The position numbers and the translations under genes were made by a program. Below, in pieces: positions 27,142-36,252 of a stretch of DNA of 50,835 nucleotides. The notes under the pieces are model-generated. The model made no database searches. It was not told the origin of the DNA and saw only the letters and a list, made by a program, of their open reading frames with translations. Where the stretch lies: assembly GCA_964651005.1 (NCBI GenBank), contig CAZYVL010000004.1, positions 1 through 50,835 of the forward strand, given 5' to 3'. Numbering within the stretch: position 1 is the first letter of the stretch; each line of letters begins with the position of its first letter. Source of the DNA: DATMFV01 sp964651005 (GTDB taxonomy: Bacteria; Verrucomicrobiota; Verrucomicrobiia; Chthoniobacterales; Chthoniobacteraceae).

Positions 27142-30119
27142 TTACCGGCTCGGGTTCAGGTACTCCTCCAGGTTGCTGTAGCCGCTGCCGCTGCGGTGCG
27201 GCTGGTTTGCGTCGGAGGGGTCTTTCGGGTCGAGCTTCTCGTCCTTTTCCCAGGCGTCGGGCATTCCGTCGCGGTCGGTGTCCTGGCTGGCCTGGGTCGA
27301 TTCCGGCAGCTCGTCGAGCCTCGACGCGCTCATCGACTTCCTTCCCCGTTTGATCTCGGTCACGGCGTCGGAATCCGCGTTGCTCCGCTCTGGGCGGTTG
27401 GCCCCCACGGAGGCGAGTACCGTCTCGATGGTCTTGCCGGAAGAGAACGCCTGCGCGGGGATCGGCGAGTCGGGCCACGGCGTCGTCTTCTGGAGCGAGA
27501 GCGGAGCCGGGACGGTCCAGTAGTGGGTCCGGTCGGCGATGTAGCCGGAGCCGACAATCGCCCAGTCGGGTTGGCGCGAGTCCGTCCGGTATGGTCCGAT
27601 ATTATCGAGGACGTAGACATGGCCATCCGGGTTTCTCTTCGCCTCCAGCGCCACGGCGTAGCGGTCCCGGTTGGAGAGCGGGCCACGGACATACTGGTTG
27701 CCGATGAGATTCACGCGTGTTCCGTTTCCGAAGTTCTGGATCGCCGTGCCGAAGTTCTTCCAGTCGTAGATGACGTTGTTGACGAGGTGAAACGGGCCGT
27801 CGGCGAAGAGCGACGGGCTGGCCTGCACGCAATGGGCGAAGGCCGAGTTGCGGACGGTGACGTTGCGCAGTTGCGCGCCCTTGCCGTCGTCGGTCGCTGC
27901 CTCCAGCCCCTTGCCGCTGCCGAGTCCATCGAGCAGGCACCATTGGAGCGTTGCGTCTTTCACATGGCCCCAGAACATCACGGCGGGGCCGTCGGGCCAG
28001 TAGATCGAGCAATGGTCGATCACGATCCCTTCCGCCTTCCGGCTTTCGGAACTCCCGGAGACAAGAATCCCGTAGCCGTCCGTGCGCCGGCCGGGGTGAA
28101 TGCGAAGGTGCTGGATGGCGACATCCCGCGTTCCTGTCAGCTTCAGGCCGTAGTTTTTGAGGAGGATGCCGCCGCCCGGGGCGGTCTGCCCGGCGATCGT
28201 CACCTTGGACTGGTCCTCCTTCAGCTCGATAGGCTGCGAGAGCGCGATCGTCCCGCCGACGCGGAAGACGATGATGCGCGCGCCCGTCTGCTCGCACGCC
28301 GCCCGCAGACTCCCCGCCCCACGGTCATTGAGGTTCGTCACCTCAACCACCCTGCCGCCCGCGCCTCCCATGATCTCCGTCCCGAATCCTTGCGCACCCG
28401 GGAAGACCGGCACGGATTTGTCGGGCGGAGGAGTGGGCGTGGGTGTGGGGGTTGGAACTGGCGTTGCAGTGGGTGTGGGGGTTGGAACTGGAGTGGGCGT
28501 CGGGGTTGGTTTGGGTGTGGGAGTCGGATTCGGAGTGGGCGTCGGAGTGGGCGTGGGAATCGGGGTTGGTGNNNNNNNNNNNNNNNNNNNNNNNNNNNNN
28601 NNNNNNNNNNNNNNNNNNNNNNNNNNNNNNNNNNNNNNNNNNNNNNNNNNNNNNNNNNNNNNNNNNNNNNNGTCGGCGTGGGAGTCGGCGTCGGCGTGGG
28701 AGTTGGGGTCGAATCGGGCTGCGTTCCGTTCAGGTATTCTTCCAGATTGGTGTAGCCGCTTTTGCTGGCGGAGAGTTTGGCACCGTCGGAGGCGTCCTTG
28801 GGATTGAGGCCGTAGCGGCTCTCCCAGCTATCGGGAATGCCGTCGTGGTCGCTATCCACGGGAGGCGTGCCGGAGTTGAGCTTTGGCCACCAGCTCGACG
28901 TCTGCGCGGTCGCCTGCCGGATGCTCCCTGTTCCGTTGTTGTAGTGATTGACGGTGGCCTGGTCGAGAGTGTCGCGCCTGGGCAGCGTGGCGCCCACTCC
29001 CGCAAGCACCTTGGCGACAACCTGCCCGGAGCTGTCCACGCTCACCGGGATCGACGCGGCGGGCCAGGGGGTGGCGCGTTGATAGCTCTTGGGAGCGGCC
29101 ACGGTCCAGTAGCTGCCTGAGCCGCTGTAACCGGAGCCGACGATCGCCCATTCATCGTACGAGGAGTTAGGTCGGAACGGCCCGATGTTGTCCTTGACGT
29201 AGACATAGTTGGCCGGGTTGGCCTTGCCGTCCATGCCAACGGCATAGCGGCTCTTGCTGGAGGCGGGGCCGCGTTTGTAATAGTTGCCGATCAGGTTCAC
29301 GGCGGTTCCGCTGCCGCGGTTCTGGATGTTCGTCCCGAAGTCTCTCCAGTTATAAATAACGTTGTTGATGACTTCGTGCGGGCCGTCGGAGCCGAGCAGC
29401 GGGTTGCGCTGTGCGGAGTTGGCCAGGTAGCAGTGGTGAATCGAAATATTCCGCACCCGCGAGCCGTTGCCCTCGTCCGTGGCGATGAGGTAGCCTTTGC
29501 TGGTTTCGTTGCGGACGCCGGAATAGTTGTGCTCCATCCCTTCGGTGATGCACCACTGCCAGGTCACGTTGTGCACATAGTCCCAGCAGCTCGCCGTTTC
29601 GTCCGGCCCCCAGTAGAGCGAGCAGTGGTCGATGATGATGTTGTAACACGCTTTCGATTCGCTGCCGCCGTAGAGTTCGAGGCTGCTCTTTCTCCAGTCG
29701 TTGGGGCTCGTCTCGCTGGGGCGGAAGCGGATGTGGCGGATGACGACATCGTGCGCCCCGCTCAGGAACACATCCCAGCCGGTGGTCTGGATGCCGTCGC
29801 CCGGGGCGGTCTGCCCTGCGATGGTCAGGTAGGAGTTGGCCGTGCCGATGGTGATGCGGCTTTTGAGGGTGATCGTCCCGCCGACGCGGAACACAACGGT
29901 CCTCGGACCGGTGGCCAGGCACGCCTCGCGAAAGCTTCCCGGGCCGCTGTCGTTAAGGTTCGTGACTTCGATCACGCGCCCGCCGCGTCCGCCGACAGAA
30001 GCCGCGCCGTGGCCTTCCGCGCCGGGGAACGCCGGTTGCGGAGCAGCCTGCGCCGCCAGGATCGGCAGGCTCAGGAATACGGAGAGGAGGGGGAGGGATT
30101 TGGGGATGGAGCAAGACAT
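27142..30119 (-). CDS. Two-module secreted pectate lyase (PL1-like), interrupted by an assembly gap
   Basis: Read on the minus strand, this starts with a signal peptide (MSCSIPKSLPLLSVFLSLPI, then LAAQA). A first right-handed beta-helix pectate lyase module follows (AFPGAEGHGAASVGGRGGRV, IIIDHCSLYWG, NNVIYNWRDFGTNIQNRGSG), then a calcium-type segment DSDHDGIPDSWESRYGLNPK and a Thr-Pro linker. The linker runs into 100 Ns (28572-28671). On the far side the Thr-Pro linker continues in frame into a second module (FPGAQGFGTEIMGGAGGRV, VIDHCSIYWPDG) and a final DTDRDGMPDAWEKDEKLDPK segment, ending with TAA at 27142. The two sides differ in reading frame; a true gap length of 2 modulo 3 would join them, so I treat them as one gene. 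The enzyme would cleave pectic or other uronate polymers outside the cell. It could instead be two genes if the gap hides a stop and start. Confidence 0.8.
28572..28671. other. Assembly gap of 100 N inside the Thr-Pro linker repeats
   Basis: Exactly 100 N, a conventional placeholder. The flanks are simple GTGGGC/GTTGG-type repeats encoding Thr-Pro, which explains the failed assembly. True length unknown. Confidence 0.99.
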
Positions 30120-30477
30120 GGGGTGTGTAGGGGGTGGGGGGTGAATGAAGGATGGGGAACTGAGCCATCCCTGGCGGGCCGCCACGGCGCGACTTGTGTT
30201 GGAAGCCGTGGCGAAATCCGAAGGTGCGTTCAGGGCCGACTCTGCTTTCGGTTCTGGGAAGGGGCTCCTGGACAAGCAGACTGGCAGACTCGCGCCTGAT
30301 CTGCTCCGGCTGGAGCGGAAGCCCCGGGAGTTGTTTTCAATCTATCCAGATCCCGGGATCGGCAATGGAAAGTTTTGGGAAAAATCCAATAAATAAGAAA
30401 TCCGGATTGATAAATAGTCTATCTTTTCCGGAACGTACAAAGCCCCCGGGTAAAGACCGGGCGGAAGCCTGAAGCAA
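30120..30477. other. Intergenic region between the dehydratase gene and the pectate-lyase gene
   Basis: The stretch has no convincing gene. Its left part is the pectate-lyase upstream region, and a perfect 12-base palindrome GATCCCGGGATC lies at 30349-30360, a possible operator. The right part is AT-rich (about 30360-30430) compared with its surroundings, as expected of a promoter region. Small open frames here lack conserved features. Confidence 0.6.
30442..30462 (-). terminator. Probable terminator of the dehydratase gene
   Basis: Read on the minus strand, GCCCGG and CCGGGGGC form a stem around TCTTTAC, followed by CTTTG, shortly after the stop at 30478. The T-run is weak. Confidence 0.45.
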
Positions 30478-32502
30478 TCAGGCCGTGGCGAAGCCGCCCG
30501 GCACGAATGGCCGGGGCGTGACCGGGAGGGGTGTGCGCCGGTCGGGAAGGTACGGTTGATATTCCGGAATCATACACCGCAGGCGCAGCTTGATTTCTTC
30601 CGGAGAGAGAGAGGGGAGGCAGTGGCGCAGATCAGAGAGCGCCGTTTCGAGCGCGGGCGCGGCGAGCATCGGGCGCGGCGAGACGAAGCGGAGAATCTTC
30701 GGGTGCGGCGTCGGGGCGGTGTTTTCGCCGTTCGCGCAGAGTTCTTCGTAGAGCTTCTCCCCGGGGCGCAGGCCGACAAATTCCAGCTCGATGTCCACCC
30801 CCGGGGTCAGTCCGCTCAGGCGGATCATCTCCCTGGCGAGATCGAGAATTTTGACCGCCTTGCCCATGTCGAGGACGAAGATTTCCCCGCCCTCGCCTTG
30901 CGCGCCGCTCTGGAGGACCAGGCTGACCGCCTCCGGGATCGTCATGAAATAGCGCGTGATTTCCGGGTGGGTGATCCGCACCGGGCCGCCCGTGGCGATC
31001 TGTTTGGTGAACGTCGGGATTACGCTCCCGGAAGAGCCGAGCACATTGCCGAAACGAACGCCCATGAACCGGGTGCCACCGCCCCCCGGTGCGGCGGCGT
31101 GGAGCGACTGCACGAACATCTCCGCGAGCCGCTTTGTCGCGCCCATGACGTTGGTCGGGTTGATCGCCTTGTCCGTGGAGATAAGCACGAAACGCTCCGC
31201 GCCGTACCGCACGGCAAGGCGGGCGATCCGCTCCGTACCGAAGACGTTGTTCTTGATCGCCTCGCCCGGGTGGCTCTCCATCATCGGGACGTGCTTGTGC
31301 GCGGCGGCATGGAAAACGAGATGCGGGCGGTGGTGTTTGAAGAGCGATTCCATCCGCTCTTCGTCGAGCACGTCGGCGATGCACGGCGTGATGAAGTCGG
31401 TCGTGCCCGTCGGGCAAGTGCCGAGAAGCTCCTGCTCGATCTGGAAGAGGTGCGCCTCGGAACGCTCGGCCATCAGGAGCCGCGCGGGGTGGAACCGGGC
31501 GATCTGTTTGCAAAGTTCGCCGCCGATGCTTCCCCCCGCGCCGGTGACGAGGACGACCTTGCCACGCAGGAGAGCGCAGAGGTTTTCCGCGTCGAGGCGG
31601 ACAGGATCGCGGCCAAGAAGATCCTCGATTTCCACGGGGCGGAGCTGGTTGACATGCACGGCTCCCGTCGCAAGCTGGCTGAGCGAAGGAACGGTGCGGA
31701 AACCGAGCCCCGCCTGCCGGAGAATCGCGACGATCTCCTTTTTTCGGCGCGCCGGGGCTGAGGGCATGGCGATGATCGCCTCGTCGAGCTCCGGCGGCGC
31801 CGCAACGCGCCACGGCGCGCGCCCGAGCATCCGGCGAAACCACGACGCCGGAGAGGGGAGTGGCAGCGGCCCCGGCTCCCGGTCCGCGAGCATCTCCGGC
31901 GGCCCGGCCACGGGAATGCCGTGCACGCACGAGCACCAGAAATGCCGGTCGTCGTCGAAGAAGGCCACGGGGCGCAGGCCGAGATGCGGCTTCGCAAGCA
32001 GTTCGAGCGCCAGCTTGCCCCCGGCATCCCCGGCCCCGATGATGCCGACGCGCCGTAACGGGGCGCGCGTTTCCCCATCCGCCGCGCGCACCCACTGCCA
32101 GGCGAGCCGCATCGAAAGCCGCCACCCGCCCAGGAGGACCAGGGCCAGAAGAAAATCGGCGATGGCGACGCTGCGCGGCGGAACAAAAAAGACATCGTTG
32201 GGCGTCCGCGCGAAGAAGACCACGGCGAGGCTGGAGGCGAGCGCCGAGAAGAGCCGCCGGAAATCGGGAGTGCCGAAGGCGATCAGGCTCCCCGAGATTT
32301 GCCCGAACGCCAGCAGCAGCCCAAGCTGGAGCGAGACGACCCAGGCGGCGGAGAGGACGAGCTGATCGCGGTACGCCGCAGGAATGGCAAATTCAAACCG
32401 CAGCAGGTAGGCCGCCCAGAGGCTCAGGACCAGCCCCGCCGCATAGCCGAGCGGCAGCAGGACGCCGCGAAACGCCAGCAGCTTGCGGACGCGTTGTTTC
32501 AC
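30478..32502 (-). CDS. Membrane NDP-sugar 4,6-dehydratase, CapD/WbpM/PglF-like
   Basis: This 674-residue protein has about four N-terminal membrane helices (LLPLGYAAGLVLSLWAAYLL onwards). A first Rossmann-like domain (VGIIGAGDAGGKLALELL) is followed by the catalytic SDR domain starting VVLVTGAGGSIGGELCKQIA. The motif LISTDKAINPTNVMGATKRL shows Met in place of the usual catalytic Tyr, as known for the long WbpM/PglF enzymes. These make UDP-4-keto-6-deoxy sugars from UDP-GlcNAc. GTG at 32502 was chosen because GGAAGGAGG ends six bases upstream; the longer TTG start at 32574 has no such support. The product is a natural substrate for the DegT aminotransferase at 25914. Confidence 0.92.
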   Translation of the reverse strand: MKQRVRKLLAFRGVLLPLGYAAGLVLSLWAAYLLRFEFAIPAAYRDQLVLSAAWVVSLQLGLLLAFGQISGSLIAFGTPDFRRLFSALASSLAVVFFARTPNDVFFVPPRSVAIADFLLALVLLGGWRLSMRLAWQWVRAADGETRAPLRRVGIIGAGDAGGKLALELLAKPHLGLRPVAFFDDDRHFWCSCVHGIPVAGPPEMLADREPGPLPLPSPASWFRRMLGRAPWRVAAPPELDEAIIAMPSAPARRKKEIVAILRQAGLGFRTVPSLSQLATGAVHVNQLRPVEIEDLLGRDPVRLDAENLCALLRGKVVLVTGAGGSIGGELCKQIARFHPARLLMAERSEAHLFQIEQELLGTCPTGTTDFITPCIADVLDEERMESLFKHHRPHLVFHAAAHKHVPMMESHPGEAIKNNVFGTERIARLAVRYGAERFVLISTDKAINPTNVMGATKRLAEMFVQSLHAAAPGGGGTRFMGVRFGNVLGSSGSVIPTFTKQIATGGPVRITHPEITRYFMTIPEAVSLVLQSGAQGEGGEIFVLDMGKAVKILDLAREMIRLSGLTPGVDIELEFVGLRPGEKLYEELCANGENTAPTPHPKILRFVSPRPMLAAPALETALSDLRHCLPSLSPEEIKLRLRCMIPEYQPYLPDRRTPLPVTPRPFVPGGFATA

Positions 32503-32936
32503 CGGCGGCCTCCTTCCGGCAGATTTCTTCCGTGATCGGCGTTCATCCTGAAAGCGATGGATCGAAATTCCCAACCGCTGAAAATTGTGAAAATCAGCTC
32601 CCTGTCACCCTGTCCTCAGTGCGGAATTTTCTTAATAAATCCCTTTCCTCATTCCCCTTGTGAACCGTTGCATCGGGGGAAACGATGCGGCTGGACGCCG
32701 CCTGCGGGAACACGCCCCTTCGCCGTTCCCGCAAAGGCGGATCGCAGGCAGGTCATTGCCCTGTATGCCAGGTATATTCAGGCCCGGATGGCGGGGTGTG
32801 GACCTTTCGCTTCCTGTGGAATAACCGGGTGAAGAGGCGGTTGTTCCCCTAAAAAACCTTTATTTTTCGACCAGGATTTTTTTCAGAATCGAAAATGTTC
32901 CCAGTCGATTTTATTATAAGAAAGATAACCTGTTCA
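32503..32936. other. Intergenic region with structured RNA potential
   Basis: This 434-base gap lies downstream of the cusA-like gene and upstream of the dehydratase gene, both on the minus strand. It contains several good stems: GCATCG/CGATGC (32670-32688), GCGGGAAC/GTTCCCGC (32704-32732), and competing pairs CCTGCG/CGCAGG (32701-32748) and CCGCCT/AGGCGG (32698-32740). The right third is AT-rich. A 91-codon + strand frame at 32557 shows no family signature, and I do not call it a gene. Confidence 0.55.
32864..32895 (-). terminator. Weak terminator candidate after the CusA-like gene
   Basis: TTTTCGA (32864-32870) pairs with TCGAAAA (32889-32895). On the minus strand the stem is followed within a few bases by TTTTTT. 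The stem is AT-rich and therefore weak. Confidence 0.35.
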
Positions 32937-35900
32937 TCACGCCGGGATGCGCGGGCGTTCCGGCGTGGCGGCGCTCGCTTTCATCTCCCGCGCGCGCAGC
33001 CAGGCGAAGATCACGGGGGTGACGATCAGCACATGGAGCAGGCTGCTCACGCAGCCACCCACGACCGGCGTGGCCAGCGGCTGCATGACTTCGCTCCCCG
33101 TCCGCTCCATCCAGAAGACCGGCAGCAGGCTTGCAAGCGTGGTCGCGACGGTCATCACTTTCGGGCGAAGCCGGAGCCGCGCGCCATCCTTGATCGCCGC
33201 GATCAAATCATCCCGGTTGAAGGCGGCTCCGCGCTCCCGCCTGCGCCGGTCCAGGCTCTCTTCCAGGTAGACGATCATCACCACGCTCGTCTGGATCGCG
33301 ATGCCGAACAAGGCGATGTAGCCGACTCCGACCGCCGCCGTGAACGGAAAGCCGAGGAGGTATTGCAAAAACACGCTTCCGCTCAAGGCGAAGGGGACGG
33401 CAAGAATCGCATGCGCCGCTTCTGCCGCCGATCCATAGACGAGGCAGAGCAGCGCGAAGATGACGAGGAGGGCCGCCGGGACGATCACCCGCATTGTGCG
33501 CGCGAAGGCGATCTGGTTTTCATATTCGCCGCTGTATTCAACAGTCATGCCGGGCGGAAGATGCGGCGTGATTTCGGCGGCGATTCGCCGCTTGACCTCC
33601 GCCACAAACCCGCCGAGGTCGCGCCCGGCGACGTTGGCCTGCACATAGACCCGCAGGCGTCCGTTTTCGCTCGCGATCTCGCTCGGGCCGATCGTGCGCC
33701 GGATGTCGGCAAGCTGCCCGAGCGGCACGGCTCCAGCCCTTCCCGGAGCGCCCTCCGCGCCCGCCGGGGGGAGCGGCACCAGCAGGTCGCCAACCCGCGT
33801 CAAGTCGTCGCGTTCGCCGCGCTGGAGCCGAAGCTGCACGGCGTACCGCTGGCGGCCTTCGATCATGGTGGTGACGGGGGCGCCCCCCAGCCCGGTCGCC
33901 GCGACATCGAGCACGTCTTGCATGGAAAGACCGTAGCGGGCCAGGACTTCGCGGCGCGGCTCGATCTCCAGATACGGTTTCCCCAAGGTCCGCGAGGCGG
34001 TCACGCCGGTCGCCCCGGGGATGGTGCGGACCAGGCGTTCGATCTCAAAGGCTTTCGTCTGCAACGCCTGGAGATTGTCCCCGAAGAGCTTGATGCCGAG
34101 CTGCGCGCGAATGCCCGTGGAGATCATCAGGATGCGGTTTTCAATCGGCTGCAAAAAGCCGCCCGGCACAAAACCGGGTACTTGCGCAAGCGCCGCGCTC
34201 ATCTCCTCCTTGAGCCGGGCGAGCGTCATCCCCGGCCTCCATTTTTCCTTGGGCCGGAGCGTGATCGTCGTTTCGATCATCTCCACCGGGGCGGGGTCGG
34301 TGGCGGTCTCCGCCCGGCCCAGTTTTCCCACGGCAAGCTCGACTTCCGGGAACCGGGAGAGCACCTCGTCCTGCCACGCCATCACCCGCCGGATTTCACC
34401 CAGCGCCGTGGTGGGAGAGAGCACCGGCATGAAGAGGAGGCTCCCCTCGTTGAGTTTCGGCATGTGTTCCGAGCCGATCCCGGCGAAAAGCCTCTGGATC
34501 GGCGGCGGCGCGCCGAGCCGCTCAAGGCGTTTGAGCACCGGCGACGGCAATCCCCAGAACATCGCTTGCGAAAGCGCGAGCAGAAGCCCCGCTCCCCCGA
34601 GAACCTGGCCCGGGTGGCGCAGCGACCAGTCGAGCGTCGGTTCGTAAATCCGCAGCAGCGCCTTCATCACCACATTGCGCTCCTCGCGCGGGAACGGGCC
34701 GCGGACGAGCAGGCTGCAAAGCACCGGCACGACGCTGAGTGCCAGGGCGGTCGAGCCAACCAGCGCGAAGGTCTTCGTGAAGGCGAGCGGATGGAAGAGC
34801 TTGCCATCCTGCCCCTGGAGCGCGAACACCGGCAGGAAGGAGAGAAGGATGATCGCCATCGCAAAAAAGAGCGGACGCCCGACCTGCTTGGAGGCTGTCC
34901 GCGTGCAGGCGAGCGTTTCGGCGGGGGTGAGGCGGCGGCCGAGCCGTTCCTCGGCCAGTTCGCAATGGCGCAGGACGTTTTCGGTCATGACGATCCCCGC
35001 GTCCACGAGCACGCCGATGGCGATCACCAGCCCGGAGAGGCTCATGATGTTCGAGGAGATGCCGAACCAGTCCATGAGCAGAAAGGAGACGAGCAGGCTC
35101 GCGGGCAGGGGGAAGGTGACGATGAGGATCGAGCGGAAATGGAAGAGGAAGACGATATGAGCGAGGATGACCAGGGCGATCTCCTCCATGAGCGCGTGCC
35201 GGAGGGTATCGAGCGTGCGGTCGATCAATCCGCTGCGGTCGTAGAATGGCTTGATCTCGATGCCGGGCGGGAGCGCCTTCTGGATTTCCGAGACGCGGGC
35301 CTTGAGCGCGCGCAGCACCGCCCGCGCGTTCTCCCCGGAGCGCATCACCACTGTGCCGCCGACGGTTTCGCGGCCGTTGACATCGAGCGCGCCGCGCCGG
35401 AACGCCCCGCCGGTTTCCACGCGCGCGACATCGCGCAGCATCACCGGCGAGCCGTCGCGCACGGCGAGGACGACCGATTCGAGATCGGCGGCCCCGCGCG
35501 CGAGACCAAGACCCCGGACGACAAATTCCTGCCCGTTCTCCTCCATCGTCTTGCCGCCCACGTTGAGATTGGCGCGGCGCAGCGCCTCGGCTACATCGGG
35601 GAGGGAGAGGCCCCGGTCGCGCAGCTTCGCGGAGGAGACTTCCACCTGGATCTCCTTCACGAAGCCGCCGATGCCGCCGACCTCCGCCACGCCGGGAACG
35701 GCGTTGAGCTGGTAGCGGATGAACCAGTCCTGAATGCCGCGCAGGGTGGCGAGATCGTACCCTTGCCGGGTTCCCCTTCCGTCCGGAGCGACCGGGAGCC
35801 GCGCCGGATCGACCTCCAGGTAATACTGGTAGATCCACCCGAGGCCGGTGGCATCGGGGCCGAGCCTTGGCGTCACCCCTTCGGGGAGCGCGTCGCCGAG

Positions 35901-36248
35901 CTGGTTGAGCCGCTCCAGGACGCGCTCGCGTGCGAAGTAGAGGCCCACATCGTCGCGGAAGATCACCGTGACGAGCGAGAAGCCGAACGCGCTCGATGCC
36001 CGCACCGTCTTGACCCCCGCCAGCCCCTGGAGATTCGTTGTCAGCGGGTACGTTACCTGATCCTCCACCTCCTGCGGCGAGCGCCCCGGCCAGTCGGCGG
36101 AGACGATGACCTGGTTTTCCGTCAAGTCCGGCAAGGCATCGACCGGGGTGCGCCAGAGCGCGCGCACGCCGAGCGCCACCAGCGCCAGGCTCAGGCAGAG
36201 CACCAGGAAGCGGTTGCGCAGCGAGGCGTCGATGAGCCAGTGAATCAT
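32937..36248 (-). CDS. cusA: Heavy-metal RND efflux pump, CusA/SilA-like
   Basis: This 1103-residue inner-membrane transporter has the RND architecture: an N-terminal helix (FLVLCLSLALVALGVRALWR), two large periplasmic loops and about 12 helices. The TM4 proton-relay motif IGVLVDAGIVMTEN resembles the Cu(I)/Ag(I) subgroup. The region LNEGSLLFMPVLSP and AETATDPAPVEMIETTITL is closely CusA-like, including the Met in LLFMP. ATG at 36248 begins IHWLIDASLRNRFLV, the normal N-terminus; the longer in-frame reading overlaps the adaptor gene. It starts five bases after the adaptor gene ends, so they are co-transcribed. Copper or silver is the likely substrate (inference from motifs). Confidence 0.94.
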   Translation of the reverse strand: MIHWLIDASLRNRFLVLCLSLALVALGVRALWRTPVDALPDLTENQVIVSADWPGRSPQEVEDQVTYPLTTNLQGLAGVKTVRASSAFGFSLVTVIFRDDVGLYFARERVLERLNQLGDALPEGVTPRLGPDATGLGWIYQYYLEVDPARLPVAPDGRGTRQGYDLATLRGIQDWFIRYQLNAVPGVAEVGGIGGFVKEIQVEVSSAKLRDRGLSLPDVAEALRRANLNVGGKTMEENGQEFVVRGLGLARGAADLESVVLAVRDGSPVMLRDVARVETGGAFRRGALDVNGRETVGGTVVMRSGENARAVLRALKARVSEIQKALPPGIEIKPFYDRSGLIDRTLDTLRHALMEEIALVILAHIVFLFHFRSILIVTFPLPASLLVSFLLMDWFGISSNIMSLSGLVIAIGVLVDAGIVMTENVLRHCELAEERLGRRLTPAETLACTRTASKQVGRPLFFAMAIILLSFLPVFALQGQDGKLFHPLAFTKTFALVGSTALALSVVPVLCSLLVRGPFPREERNVVMKALLRIYEPTLDWSLRHPGQVLGGAGLLLALSQAMFWGLPSPVLKRLERLGAPPPIQRLFAGIGSEHMPKLNEGSLLFMPVLSPTTALGEIRRVMAWQDEVLSRFPEVELAVGKLGRAETATDPAPVEMIETTITLRPKEKWRPGMTLARLKEEMSAALAQVPGFVPGGFLQPIENRILMISTGIRAQLGIKLFGDNLQALQTKAFEIERLVRTIPGATGVTASRTLGKPYLEIEPRREVLARYGLSMQDVLDVAATGLGGAPVTTMIEGRQRYAVQLRLQRGERDDLTRVGDLLVPLPPAGAEGAPGRAGAVPLGQLADIRRTIGPSEIASENGRLRVYVQANVAGRDLGGFVAEVKRRIAAEITPHLPPGMTVEYSGEYENQIAFARTMRVIVPAALLVIFALLCLVYGSAAEAAHAILAVPFALSGSVFLQYLLGFPFTAAVGVGYIALFGIAIQTSVVMIVYLEESLDRRRRERGAAFNRDDLIAAIKDGARLRLRPKVMTVATTLASLLPVFWMERTGSEVMQPLATPVVGGCVSSLLHVLIVTPVIFAWLRAREMKASAATPERPRIPA

Positions 36249-36252
36249 GGGA

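Noticed and set aside
28421..28720. A CRISPR-like or tandem-repeat array around the first N gap
   Set aside because: The repeats are in frame and encode a Thr-Pro linker between two enzyme modules; there are no spacers.
32557..32832. A 91-codon + strand ORF in the gap near the dehydratase gene
   Set aside because: No signal of conservation or good ribosome binding site; the region is better explained as structured intergenic DNA.
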